From NCBI RefSeq assembly GCF_017301735.1, contig NZ_CP071090.1, positions 5,136,001 to 5,200,000 of the forward strand: a stretch of 64,000 bases of DNA. Reading direction: 5' to 3'. Source of the stretch: Pyxidicoccus parkwaysis. Its GTDB lineage: Bacteria; Myxococcota; Myxococcia; Myxococcales; Myxococcaceae. Positions 36,712 through 46,171 of the stretch are shown here, one piece after another. The notes under the pieces were generated by a model that saw only the letters and a list, made by a program, of their open reading frames with translations, did not search any database and had not been told where the DNA came from. The position numbers and the translations under genes are program-made. How positions within the stretch are numbered: position 1 is the stretch's first letter; each line of letters starts with the position of its first letter.

Positions 36712-37380
36712 ATGAGCGCCTGCCCCTTCTGCCAGACGAACATGCGAGCGACCTTTCTCGGAGGCCTGCCCCGCGAGGAGTGTAACGCCTGTGGCGCCGT
36801 CTGGTTCGAGGGCGAGTCGCTGGCGAAGGTAATGGGCGGCTCTGTCTCGGACGCGCTGGTGCGGCGCGCGAAGGGACACCCCGGCATCTGCAAGGGCTGC
36901 AGCACGAAGCTCCAGTACGTGCCGAGCTGTCCCGACTGCGGCGCCCAGGCCCCCACGTGTCCGAGCTGCGGCCACGCGCCCCTGCCGGCGGTGGACGCGC
37001 TGGGTGTGACGGTGGAGGTGTGCTCCGACTGCGCGGGCGTGGCGTTGGATCCGGGCGAGCTTCAGCAACTCCAACGCGCCGCCGAGGCGTACCGCAACGA
37101 GCCGCTCGATGTGAGGCCCAAGGTGCGGCTCGGCGTGGTGCAGGCGTGCACCGCGTGCAAGCGAGAGCTCAAGCCGAAGTACGGCTTCGTCTGGGAGGAG
37201 CAGCTCTACTGCGGAAGTTGTGCGCCCGAGGGCTCCGTGCCCTTCTCCGAGGAGCTGGCGAAGGCCACACCCAGCGAGGAGTCCACCATGCCGCAGGGCT
37301 CCGGGTACCACGCGGCCATGACGGCGGACGCCACCGGCTCCGCGTTGACGTGGTTGTTCTCACGCGTGTTCGGACGTTGA
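36712..37380 (+). CDS. Multi-zinc-ribbon protein
   Basis: 222 residues with about seven CxxC pairs. CPFCQTNM and CNACGAVWFEGESLAK at the N-terminus form a zf-TFIIB-type ribbon (C-x2-C...C-x2-C-GxW). CKGCSTK, CPDCGAQ, CPSCGHA and CSDCAGVALDPGEL form a second copy. CTACKREL with CGSCAPEG forms a third. The C-terminus (about 190-222) is non-zinc with a weak hydrophobic segment (SALTWLFSRVFGR). It is likely cytoplasmic, possibly a metal store or protein-protein adaptor; I see no enzyme motif. It starts 224 bp after the trigger-factor-like gene, so it may be separately transcribed. Confidence 0.7.
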   Translation: MSACPFCQTNMRATFLGGLPREECNACGAVWFEGESLAKVMGGSVSDALVRRAKGHPGICKGCSTKLQYVPSCPDCGAQAPTCPSCGHAPLPAVDALGVTVEVCSDCAGVALDPGELQQLQRAAEAYRNEPLDVRPKVRLGVVQACTACKRELKPKYGFVWEEQLYCGSCAPEGSVPFSEELAKATPSEESTMPQGSGYHAAMTADATGSALTWLFSRVFGR

Positions 37381-37439
37381 GACACACTGTCGCGGCGCGC
37401 GTGACAACCTGTCACTCGCGCGTGCGTGACAACCTGTCA
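37381..37439. promoter_or_regulatory. Cluster of three GACA-N3-TGTC inverted repeats
   Basis: TGACAACCTGTCA occurs at 37402-37414 and 37427-37439, with centres 25 bp apart. GACACACTGTC lies at 37381-37391. All are 5-4 bp half-sites around a 3-bp spacer. They lie between the zinc-ribbon stop and the first GspC-like gene (start 37606). This resembles an operator array for a dimeric regulator. Confidence 0.55.
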
Positions 37440-37605
37440 TTCGCCTGCTCGGGCCTCGTGACAGCAGGTCGTGAATCCGTGGCGGTGTGACGGTTCCGCG
37501 CTCGCGCGAAGTGCACGTCTCCACTCGGAAACCGCGTGGCGTGGCAGCGGTGGCACCGTGATTGCTCATGTCCGTCGTGTCTCTGACCCGAGAGGAGCCA
37601 CGACC

Positions 37606-38211
37606 ATGAAGCGCTTCATCCGTGAGTATCTCTGGCTGTTGAGCGGAGCCCTCATCCTCATCGTCGCCCCACCCGTGGCGGCGGCCACGATGCAATGGTT
37701 CAAGGACTTCAAGCTCTCTCGGAGCATGCCCGCGCTGGCGCCCGACCCCAACGCCACCGCCATCGTCATCGAGCGGGAGCGCATCATCATTCCCGCCGTC
37801 GTCACCGGACACCCCACCCCTCCCTCACCGGCCCAGCTCGCCGCGCGTCTCGCCGCCTCTACTCAGTGGGGAGACATCCGCAGCGTCGGCGAGCATGCCT
37901 ATGTCGTTCCAAGCTCGGACGTCATGGCCGCGTTCTCCGACGTCGAAGCGCTGTCGAAGGAGACGCGCATCGTGCCCGCCTTCAGGGACGGACAGGCTCG
38001 CGGATTCAAGCTGTTCGCCATCCGGCCGCACTCGCTGTTCGCGAAGCTCGGCCTCCAGAACGGCGACGTGCTCGAGCAGATCAACGGGCAATCACTCACG
38101 ACGCCCACCTCCGCGATGACAGCCTTTGAGAGCCTTCGCGACGCCCGCCATGTGGAGCTGGACCTGGAGCGTGATGGGACGCCCGTGCGGAAGACGTACG
38201 ACGTGCTCTGA
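37606..38211 (+). CDS. Short GspC-like inner membrane protein (PDZ-type end)
   Basis: 201 residues. A short cytoplasmic start and one membrane helix (YLWLLSGALILIVAPPVAAA) precede a linker and a C-terminal PDZ-like domain, RGFKLFAIRPHSLFAKLGL then QNGDVLEQINGQSL. This is the end of type II secretion protein GspC, which contacts the secretin and selects substrate. The homology (HR) region found in true GspC is absent. AGAGGAG before the ATG at 37606 fixes the start. The next gene, 30 bp downstream, encodes a longer paralog. No other type II secretion genes are in the window, so these are orphans. Confidence 0.72.
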   Translation: MKRFIREYLWLLSGALILIVAPPVAAATMQWFKDFKLSRSMPALAPDPNATAIVIERERIIIPAVVTGHPTPPSPAQLAARLAASTQWGDIRSVGEHAYVVPSSDVMAAFSDVEALSKETRIVPAFRDGQARGFKLFAIRPHSLFAKLGLQNGDVLEQINGQSLTTPTSAMTAFESLRDARHVELDLERDGTPVRKTYDVL

Positions 38212-38241
38212 GCCAGTCAACGCTGCAAAGGGGGAACGCCA

Positions 38242-39138
38242 ATGGCACTCATCTTCCGCAAGTATTTCTGGCTCGTGAATGGAGCCTTCATCCTGTGCGT
38301 CGCGATGTTTGGGGCAACGACAGCCAATCTCTTCGTGGAGCAGGCGCTCGCGCCGCCCCTCACCGGCATGGAGACTTCACGTGCTCATGCATCCGAGACC
38401 CGTGAAGAGGCCCGCACTCCAATCGACGGTGAGAGGCTCGCGAAGCTCACGGGACTGACCTTCGGCAAGGACGAGCCCACCGTCGTCGAACCCAAGCCCG
38501 ACGAGGTGGCCACCGGCCCCGTCCGAAGCTCGTTGCGCGTGAAGCTGCTCGGCACGCTCGTGGCGAGCAATGCGCAGTGGTCCTTCGCCTCCGTCCAGGA
38601 CCTGGAGACCCAGCGCGCGAAGAGCCTCATGGTGGGCGATGAGTTGATGGGCGCGAAGGTCCTCTCCATCGAGCGCGAGCGAATCATCGTCGCCGCCAAC
38701 AACCGCGAGGAGTTCATCGACGGAGAGGCCTCGCCGGGCATGAGCGCCGCGCCCACCCTCGCGCGCACCGTGCCTGGTGCCAGCTCCGGTGCGGAGAATG
38801 GCGTCCGCGCCACTGGCGAAAACTCCTACGAGATTTCCGACAAGGAGTTCACGAACGCCGTCGCGAACCCGGACCAGCTCCTCACGCAGGCTCGTGCCAT
38901 CCCGGCCATGGAGAATGGCCAGCCCGTGGGCTTCAAGCTCTTCTCCATCAAGCCCAACTCGCTCTACTCGAAGATTGGCCTCCAGAACGGTGACGTGCTC
39001 AAGCGCATCAACGGACTGAGCATCGACTCCGTCGAGCGCGCTCTGGAGGCCTTCACGAAGCTGCGCGAGGCCCGGCACATCGAGGTGGACATCGGCCGCG
39101 GTGGCGGCTCGGTGCGCAAGGTCTACGACGTGCGCTGA
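38242..39138 (+). CDS. GspC-like protein with HR and PDZ-type domains
   Basis: 298 residues. It has a membrane helix (YFWLVNGAFILCVAMFGAT), a GspC homology region (VKLLGTLVASNAQWSFASVQ ... GDELMGAKVLSIERERIIVA) at about residues 100-155, and a C-terminal PDZ-like domain (VGFKLFSIKPNSLYSKIGL, then QNGDVLKRINGLSI) at about 235-298. The last 100 residues align closely with the shorter paralog upstream. GspC anchors in the inner membrane and links the platform to the secretin. GGGGGAACGCC precedes the ATG. The tandem pair may serve an unlinked Gsp system or bring a specific client. Convergent with the ABC-F gene (6-bp gap). Confidence 0.78.
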   Translation: MALIFRKYFWLVNGAFILCVAMFGATTANLFVEQALAPPLTGMETSRAHASETREEARTPIDGERLAKLTGLTFGKDEPTVVEPKPDEVATGPVRSSLRVKLLGTLVASNAQWSFASVQDLETQRAKSLMVGDELMGAKVLSIERERIIVAANNREEFIDGEASPGMSAAPTLARTVPGASSGAENGVRATGENSYEISDKEFTNAVANPDQLLTQARAIPAMENGQPVGFKLFSIKPNSLYSKIGLQNGDVLKRINGLSIDSVERALEAFTKLREARHIEVDIGRGGGSVRKVYDVR

Positions 39139-39144
39139 CGCCGC

Positions 39145-41112
<1,968 letters not shown>

Positions 41113-41235
41113 GGCGGGCGGGGATGTAACAGCCCTCGGGCCCCTCGGGAACGTCAGATATGCCTGCCCGGCCGCCCGGGGGCCTTCCAGCCCCTTTCCG
41201 CACCCGCCCGTCGCCTGCCTATACTCCCGCCCCAC

Positions 41236-42933
41236 ATGGCTGCCCCCTGCCCCCACTGCGGAAGCACCGACGGCGTCGACCACCTCTGCTCCGGCCAGAG
41301 TCTCCAGCTCCTCGGACAGGTGCTCGACGGCCGCTACAAGATTGAGAGCGTCCTGGGTCAGGGCGGCATGGGCATGGTGTTCCGCGCCACGCAGACGTCC
41401 GTGCAGCGCCCCGTCGCGGTGAAGACGCTGAACCCGTCGCTGGCCGCCGCGCCCCAGTTCTTCGAGCGCTTCCGCCGCGAGGCCGAAATCGCCAGCCGGC
41501 TGCGCCACCCGAACGTCATCACCATCTTCGACTTCGGCCGCGCGCCCGACGGCACCTGCTACTTCGTGATGGAGCTCCTGCAGGGCGAGAGCCTCAAGGA
41601 GATGGTGAAGCGAGAGGGGCCCATGTCCCTGCGCCGCGCCGTGAGCCTCGTCGAGCAGGCCTGCCAGGGCCTCGCGCACGCGCACGCCGAGGGCTGCGTG
41701 CACCGCGACCTCAAGCCGCACAACATCATGGTGCAGCAGCTCAGCGGCAAGGACTTCGTCAAGGTGCTGGACTTCGGTCTGGTGAAGGCGATGGAGGCCG
41801 AGGAGGAGGAGCAGCTCACCTCGACGGGACAGGTGCTGGGCACGCCGCAGTACATGCCGCCCGAGCAGGCCGGTGGCGAGGCGGTGGACCAGCGCTCGGA
41901 CCTGTACTCCATGGCGGGCGTGCTCTACTTCTGCCTCACGGGCAGCTCGCCGTTCGGCGCCAACACCGTGCGCAAGGCGCTCACCGCGGCGCTCACGCAG
42001 CAGGTGCCGTCGGTGAACACCAAGCGCCAGGGCGCGCCGGTGCCGTCCGCGCTGGATGCGTTCTTCAAGAAGGCGCTGTCCCCCGAGAAGGAGGACCGCT
42101 ACCAGAACGCGCAGGAGTTCATCGACGCGATGCAGGACACCATCGCGGACCTGTCGCCCGAGGAGCTGGATGCGATGCCCAGTGGCGGCGTCAGCTCGGG
42201 CGCGCACGAGCGCGGCAGCGGCAGCAGGGCCTCCGGCAGCCGCGCGGGACGTCCTAGTGGAAGCGGCAGCGGCGTGCGTGCGCCGCGCGCCGGTGCGCCC
42301 TCGGCGGGACGCGGCTCCACGCCGTCGAACATCGTCGTCGCGAAGAGCCAGGCGGCCCCGGCGGGCAGTGGCTCCTCGCCGAGCCGCGCTCGGCCGACCA
42401 CTCCCGCGCCTCGGGCCGCGCCGCCGGCTCCGCCTCCGCCGCCTCCCGCTCCCGAGGGCATGTCCACCGGGAAGAAGGTCGCGCTGGTGGCGGTGCCGCT
42501 GGTGCTGCTCGGCATCGGCGCGGCGGTGGTGCTGGGAAGCTCGGGAGGTGGCACGCAGCAGCCTGCGCTGACGCCCATCGAGGCGGCGAAGCCGTCTCCG
42601 GTGGCGGCCGGCAACACGGGCACGCCGAGCACCGCGTCGAAGAACCTCATCGTGACGTTCAACTCGACGCCGTCCGGTGCGTCCATCTACGAGGGCACGG
42701 AGATGCTGGGCACCACGCCCATCAAGCTCGAGTTGCCTCGCGACAAGGTGACCGCGCTCAGCTTCCGGCTCGCCGGCTACAAGGACGAGGAGCGGACGCT
42801 CAACTTCAGCCGCATCGCCGGGGACAGCCAGTCCGTCGAGGTGACGCTGGAGCAGGTGCGCGCCGCCGCGCCGTCGCCGCGTCCCACGAAGCCGAAGCAG
42901 AGCGGCGGGCAGGACATCTCCGTCTTCGAGTAG
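41236..42933 (+). CDS. Membrane Ser/Thr protein kinase with N-terminal Cys ribbon and PEGA domain
   Basis: 565 residues. It begins with a short Cys-rich stretch (CPHCGSTDGVDHLC), possibly a zinc knuckle. A eukaryotic-like kinase domain (about 30-290) follows with GQGGMGMVF, VAVKTLN, HRDLKPHN (near 156) and DFGLVK (near 179), all catalytic residues present. A Gly/Ser/Arg/Pro-rich disordered linker (310-410) leads to one membrane helix (VALVAVPLVLLGIGAAVVLG) and a periplasmic PEGA domain (about 473-535, FNSTPSGASIYEGTEMLGTT). It is expected to phosphorylate Ser/Thr in the cytoplasm in response to an envelope signal, perhaps wall binding through PEGA. Myxobacteria encode many such kinases; the substrate is unknown. 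Confidence 0.9.
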   Translation: MAAPCPHCGSTDGVDHLCSGQSLQLLGQVLDGRYKIESVLGQGGMGMVFRATQTSVQRPVAVKTLNPSLAAAPQFFERFRREAEIASRLRHPNVITIFDFGRAPDGTCYFVMELLQGESLKEMVKREGPMSLRRAVSLVEQACQGLAHAHAEGCVHRDLKPHNIMVQQLSGKDFVKVLDFGLVKAMEAEEEEQLTSTGQVLGTPQYMPPEQAGGEAVDQRSDLYSMAGVLYFCLTGSSPFGANTVRKALTAALTQQVPSVNTKRQGAPVPSALDAFFKKALSPEKEDRYQNAQEFIDAMQDTIADLSPEELDAMPSGGVSSGAHERGSGSRASGSRAGRPSGSGSGVRAPRAGAPSAGRGSTPSNIVVAKSQAAPAGSGSSPSRARPTTPAPRAAPPAPPPPPPAPEGMSTGKKVALVAVPLVLLGIGAAVVLGSSGGGTQQPALTPIEAAKPSPVAAGNTGTPSTASKNLIVTFNSTPSGASIYEGTEMLGTTPIKLELPRDKVTALSFRLAGYKDEERTLNFSRIAGDSQSVEVTLEQVRAAAPSPRPTKPKQSGGQDISVFE

Positions 42934-43317
42934 CACGGCACGACGGCTGTCCCGAGGCCGAGAGCGGGCAGGCCGGCGCGTCGCGCGACCTCCTGCTCCC
43001 GGAACCGCTCGCCCTGTTGCGCGCTGCCGTATGGGCCGCGCGTTCACGTCCACGTGGTGCGCCCCCCTGCTCCCCGCCCATGTTGCCGCGCCGCCGCATG
43101 GGCCGCGCGCTCACGGCCGCATCGCGCGAGTCGCAACGCCGTGCGCCATGCCTGAGCCGCGTCGCGCTCCGACGCGGGCGCGTTCCGCTACAACGCACGG
43201 CCCGGGAGACCCGCGTGTGTTCAGGACTCGGCGCCTCTCCTGCCCTGCGGGTCCGCTACTTGCACTCGGAGTCCGGGCTGTCGCCTTGCGCCAACGCTCC
43301 TTCCTCCGAGGTCTTCG
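42934..43317. other. Intergenic region before the CXXCH lipoprotein gene
   Basis: 384 bp, very GC-rich, with no supported gene. ATGGGCCGCGCG is repeated at about 43029 and 43097 in direct orientation, each in a TATGGGCC/CATGGGCC context. I see no clear promoter or terminator. Confidence 0.4.
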
Positions 43318-44733
43318 ATGAACGTTCTTTCGCCGCGCGCGCGCCGCCTGCTGTTGGCCGGTGCTCTGGCCTGTGCCGCCGTCATCGCCTGTACCACCAC
43401 CTCATCCACCGGGCCCAAGCCACCCGGAGAAACCGAGACGGAGACGGCCCAGCCCCTCCCCAGCTCCTGCAACCCGGACCCGTCGTGCCCGGGCTCCACG
43501 TGCGCCACGTCCATCACCGCCGCGCTCTCCACGCCGCCCGTGGATGCGTGCCCGCGCTTCGGCGAGTTCCAGAGCGACGTGGACGTCTACTCGTGGAACA
43601 CCTTCGTCGCGATGAACTGGCCCGCGGACACGAGCACCTGTCTGCCCAACACGCAGAGCAGCATCCTCAGCGGCAACGGGCCGGTGGTTTGGGAGACGTA
43701 TCCGCAGGACCTGGACATCTTCCTCGCGCCCGACGCGGGCTCGCCCGGCAAGTGGTGCACGTTCAGCACGCCAGCCGCCGTGGAGAAGGCGCTGCTGAAG
43801 CTGCGGAGGGCCACGCCGGCCGAGCGTCACATGCTGGCCGCCGGCCACGTGGACAAGGTGCTGGTGAGTGACTCGAAGGCGTCGGAGCTCGTCGCGGAGC
43901 GCTTCGGCGGCATCGACCAGGCCGTCGGCGGGCCGCTGACGGACCAGAACGGGCGCTTCGTCCGCTACGAGAAGCGCGTCAACCTGGACGAGTTCAACTA
44001 CCTCATCGCCAACAACCTGTGGAACGCGGCCGGACAGGGCGGCGCCACGGTGAGCTTCCCCACCGGACCGAATCAGAACCCCGGCCCGTGTGACGGAGGG
44101 CCCTGCGGTCCGACGGGCGCCATGGAATTGAAGGCCTCGTGGAAGGTGCTCAACCCGCAGGAGATTGCGAGCAAGCGCTTCTACATGCGACAGGCGTGGG
44201 TCTTCAACGACGAGGCCGGCGACCCGAGCCCCGGAAAGAATCCCGTCACCGTGGGCCTCGCGGGCCTGCACATCATCCACAAGACGGCGACGCAGCAGAC
44301 GTGGTTCTGGTCCACCTTCGAGCAGGTGGACAACACCACGTCGTCCTTCTTCAACCCGCACTGCCCCAACTGCCAGCCCAACACGCAGACGGCGAAGAAG
44401 CCCTACACGGAACTGGCGCCGGACGGCGGCCCGCTCAACGCGCCGGTGCAGGTGGTGCGCACGACGCCGATTCAGGCGGAGAAGACCTCGCCCGGGCTCA
44501 ATGCGTACTACCGCGGCCTGCTCAAGGGCTCCGTCTGGGAGAACTACCAGCTCATCAGCACGCAGTGGGCCACGGGCGGCGCGCCCCAGGGCACGCCCGT
44601 ACCGCTGGCCAACGTGACGATGGAGACCTTCATCCAGCCGAAGGCGAGCTGCCTCGGCTGCCACAAGAACGCCACGACGGTGGATGGTGGCGCGTCCGCC
44701 GACTTCAGCTTCCTCTTGGGCGAGGCGCAGTAG
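43318..44733 (+). CDS. Lipoprotein with a single c-type heme motif
   Basis: 471 residues. The lipobox is VIAC (Cys near residue 25), followed by a Thr/Glu/Pro-rich linker and a large cysteine-bearing domain with segments WNTFVAMNWPAD, NEFNYLIAN-like strands and FYMRQAWVFNDEAGDPSP. Near the C-terminus CLGCHKNATT (about residue 444) is a CxxCH site for covalent heme c. If heme is attached, it would be a surface or periplasm-facing electron carrier with an unusually large N-terminal part. Alternatively the motif is incidental. No partner oxidoreductase is nearby. I do not know the family by name. The ATG at 43318 starts the signal peptide. Confidence 0.7.
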   Translation: MNVLSPRARRLLLAGALACAAVIACTTTSSTGPKPPGETETETAQPLPSSCNPDPSCPGSTCATSITAALSTPPVDACPRFGEFQSDVDVYSWNTFVAMNWPADTSTCLPNTQSSILSGNGPVVWETYPQDLDIFLAPDAGSPGKWCTFSTPAAVEKALLKLRRATPAERHMLAAGHVDKVLVSDSKASELVAERFGGIDQAVGGPLTDQNGRFVRYEKRVNLDEFNYLIANNLWNAAGQGGATVSFPTGPNQNPGPCDGGPCGPTGAMELKASWKVLNPQEIASKRFYMRQAWVFNDEAGDPSPGKNPVTVGLAGLHIIHKTATQQTWFWSTFEQVDNTTSSFFNPHCPNCQPNTQTAKKPYTELAPDGGPLNAPVQVVRTTPIQAEKTSPGLNAYYRGLLKGSVWENYQLISTQWATGGAPQGTPVPLANVTMETFIQPKASCLGCHKNATTVDGGASADFSFLLGEAQ

Positions 44734-44747
44734 CCCCCAGCCCTCCC

Positions 44748-44779
44748 GCCTCGCGTCACCTGCATGCGTGACGCGAGGC
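44748..44779. terminator. Perfect 12-bp hairpin between convergent genes
   Basis: GCCTCGCGTCAC (44748-44759) pairs perfectly with GTGACGCGAGGC (44768-44779). It lies in the 63-bp gap between the convergent lipoprotein and sirtuin genes. It lacks a T-tract on either strand but is placed to stop or stabilise both transcripts. Confidence 0.6.
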
Positions 44780-44796
44780 CCGAGGGACGCGACTGC

Positions 44797-45534
44797 TCAC
44801 ACCAGCTTCGCCAGCTTCGGCAGCACCTCGCCGCTCTTGCCGGTGATGACGTTGTCGAACTTGCTGGTGTTCTGCGCCGGGTCCAGGTTCACCAGCCACG
44901 TCTCGCCCCCGGCCTCGCTGACGTGGTTGACGATGCCAGCGGCCGGGTAGACGAGGCCGGACGTGCCCGCCGCGAGGAAGACGAAGCGCCCGCCCGACGT
45001 GGAGCCGCGCAGCGCGAAGTCCTCGATGCGCTGCATGTCCGCCGGGTCCAGGTACTCGCCGAACCAGACGATGTGCGGACGCAGCCGGCCGCCACACGAA
45101 TCACAGGTGGGCACGGTGCCCTCCGGGTACACGGTGGTGTCCTCGAACGGGGCGCGGCTGCACTTGCTGCATCGCGTCTTGAAGAGGTTGCCGTGCATCT
45201 CCACCACGCGCTGGCTGCCCGCCCGGCGGTGCAGCCCGTCCACGTTCTGCGTGGCCAGGAGGAAGCGGTCCCCGAGGTGGCGCTCCCAGGCCACCAGCGC
45301 GTCATGGCCGGGGTTGGGCTTCACGGCGGAGGCCCCCGCCCGACGCTGCGAGTAGAAGCGCCACACCAGCGTGGGGTCCTTCGTGAAGCCTTGAGGCGAG
45401 GCCACGTCTTCGATGGGATGGTTCTCCCAGAGTCCGTCCATTCCACGAAAGGTGGGAACTCCGCTCTCGGCGGAAACTCCTGCTCCCGTGAGGACGAGCA
45501 GCCAGGTCTTCGAGTCCAGGACGAGCTGATCCAT
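44797..45534 (-). CDS. cobB: NAD-dependent protein deacylase (sirtuin, class III-like)
   Basis: 245 residues. Full sirtuin fold with GAGVSAESGVPTFRG at the N-terminus, TQNVDGLHRRAG, the catalytic His in VEMHGNLF, and a zinc site CSKC ... CDSCGG. LRPHIVWFGEYL follows. WRFYSQRR contains the Tyr-x-x-Arg pair that in class III sirtuins recognises succinyl and malonyl lysine, so it is likely a desuccinylase as well as a deacetylase. It removes acyl groups from lysine, producing nicotinamide and O-acyl-ADP-ribose. I chose the ATG at 45534 (GGGAGAGGCGTC upstream). It is divergent from the fRMsr gene. Confidence 0.88.
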   Translation of the reverse strand: MDQLVLDSKTWLLVLTGAGVSAESGVPTFRGMDGLWENHPIEDVASPQGFTKDPTLVWRFYSQRRAGASAVKPNPGHDALVAWERHLGDRFLLATQNVDGLHRRAGSQRVVEMHGNLFKTRCSKCSRAPFEDTTVYPEGTVPTCDSCGGRLRPHIVWFGEYLDPADMQRIEDFALRGSTSGGRFVFLAAGTSGLVYPAAGIVNHVSEAGGETWLVNLDPAQNTSKFDNVITGKSGEVLPKLAKLV

Positions 45535-45638
45535 GACGCCTCTCCCGTGCGGCGGGGAATGATTCAGGGTATTGAGGGACGACGACTTCACCCGGGACTG
45601 ACGCCCCGGTGACGTTCCCCGTTCCGAAGGACTCCATC

Positions 45639-46124
45639 ATGGCGGAAGTCACTCTTGACCTACGCGGCATGCCGAAGGCTGAGGCCTATGCGGAGCTGAA
45701 GCAGCACGTCCTCGCGGTGCTCGAGGGCATCGACGACGACATCACGGGCATGTCCACCATGAGCTGCCTGCTGCACCACGCCTTCGGCCACCTGTGGACG
45801 GGCTTCTACCGGGTGGTGACGCCCGGGAAGCTGCTGCGCGTGGGGCCCTACCAGGGCACCCTCGGCTGCCTGGAAATCCAGTTCGGCAGGGGCGTCTGCG
45901 GCGCGTCCGCGGCCAAGGGCGAGACGGTGGTAGTCGCCGACGTGCACGCCTTCCCCGGTCACATCACCTGCGACGGACGCTCGGCGTCGGAAATCGTCGT
46001 GCCGGTGTTCGGCCGGAACCGCGAGCTCATCGCGGTGCTCGACATCGACTCCGAGCACAAGAACACCTTCGACGAGGTGGACCGGCGCGAGCTGGAAGAC
46101 CTGATGCGCTGGTTTCAGAAGTAA
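45639..46124 (+). CDS. msrC: Free methionine-(R)-sulfoxide reductase (GAF fold)
   Basis: 161 residues, a single GAF domain. The three redox cysteines are in the family positions: GCLEIQFGRGVCG gives two Cys ten residues apart, and PGHITCD gives the third 24 residues later. VVVADVHAFPGHI and ASEIVVPVFG are further signatures. The enzyme reduces free Met-(R)-O, protecting against oxidative damage. The ATG at 45639 starts MAEVTLDL; an in-frame upstream extension is not needed. The sirtuin gene is divergent, with 104 bp between starts, so the two may share a regulatory region. Confidence 0.9.
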   Translation: MAEVTLDLRGMPKAEAYAELKQHVLAVLEGIDDDITGMSTMSCLLHHAFGHLWTGFYRVVTPGKLLRVGPYQGTLGCLEIQFGRGVCGASAAKGETVVVADVHAFPGHITCDGRSASEIVVPVFGRNRELIAVLDIDSEHKNTFDEVDRRELEDLMRWFQK

Positions 46125-46137
46125 CACCGTTGCGGGA

Positions 46138-46161
46138 GGGCGGAGCATGCCGGCTCCGCCC
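46138..46161. terminator. Hairpin between convergent msrC and psuG genes
   Basis: GGGCGGAGC (46138-46146) pairs perfectly with GCTCCGCCC (46153-46161). It sits in the 47-bp gap between the two stop codons. No T-tract is present, so its efficiency is unclear. Confidence 0.55.
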
Positions 46162-46171
46162 CCGGTACGGC

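Noticed and set aside
41113..43053. In-frame extension of the ABC-F gene upstream across the kinase gene, giving a 1302-codon frame
   Set aside because: The added part is Arg-rich nonsense antisense to a good kinase. The ABC-F protein starts properly at the ATG at 41112.
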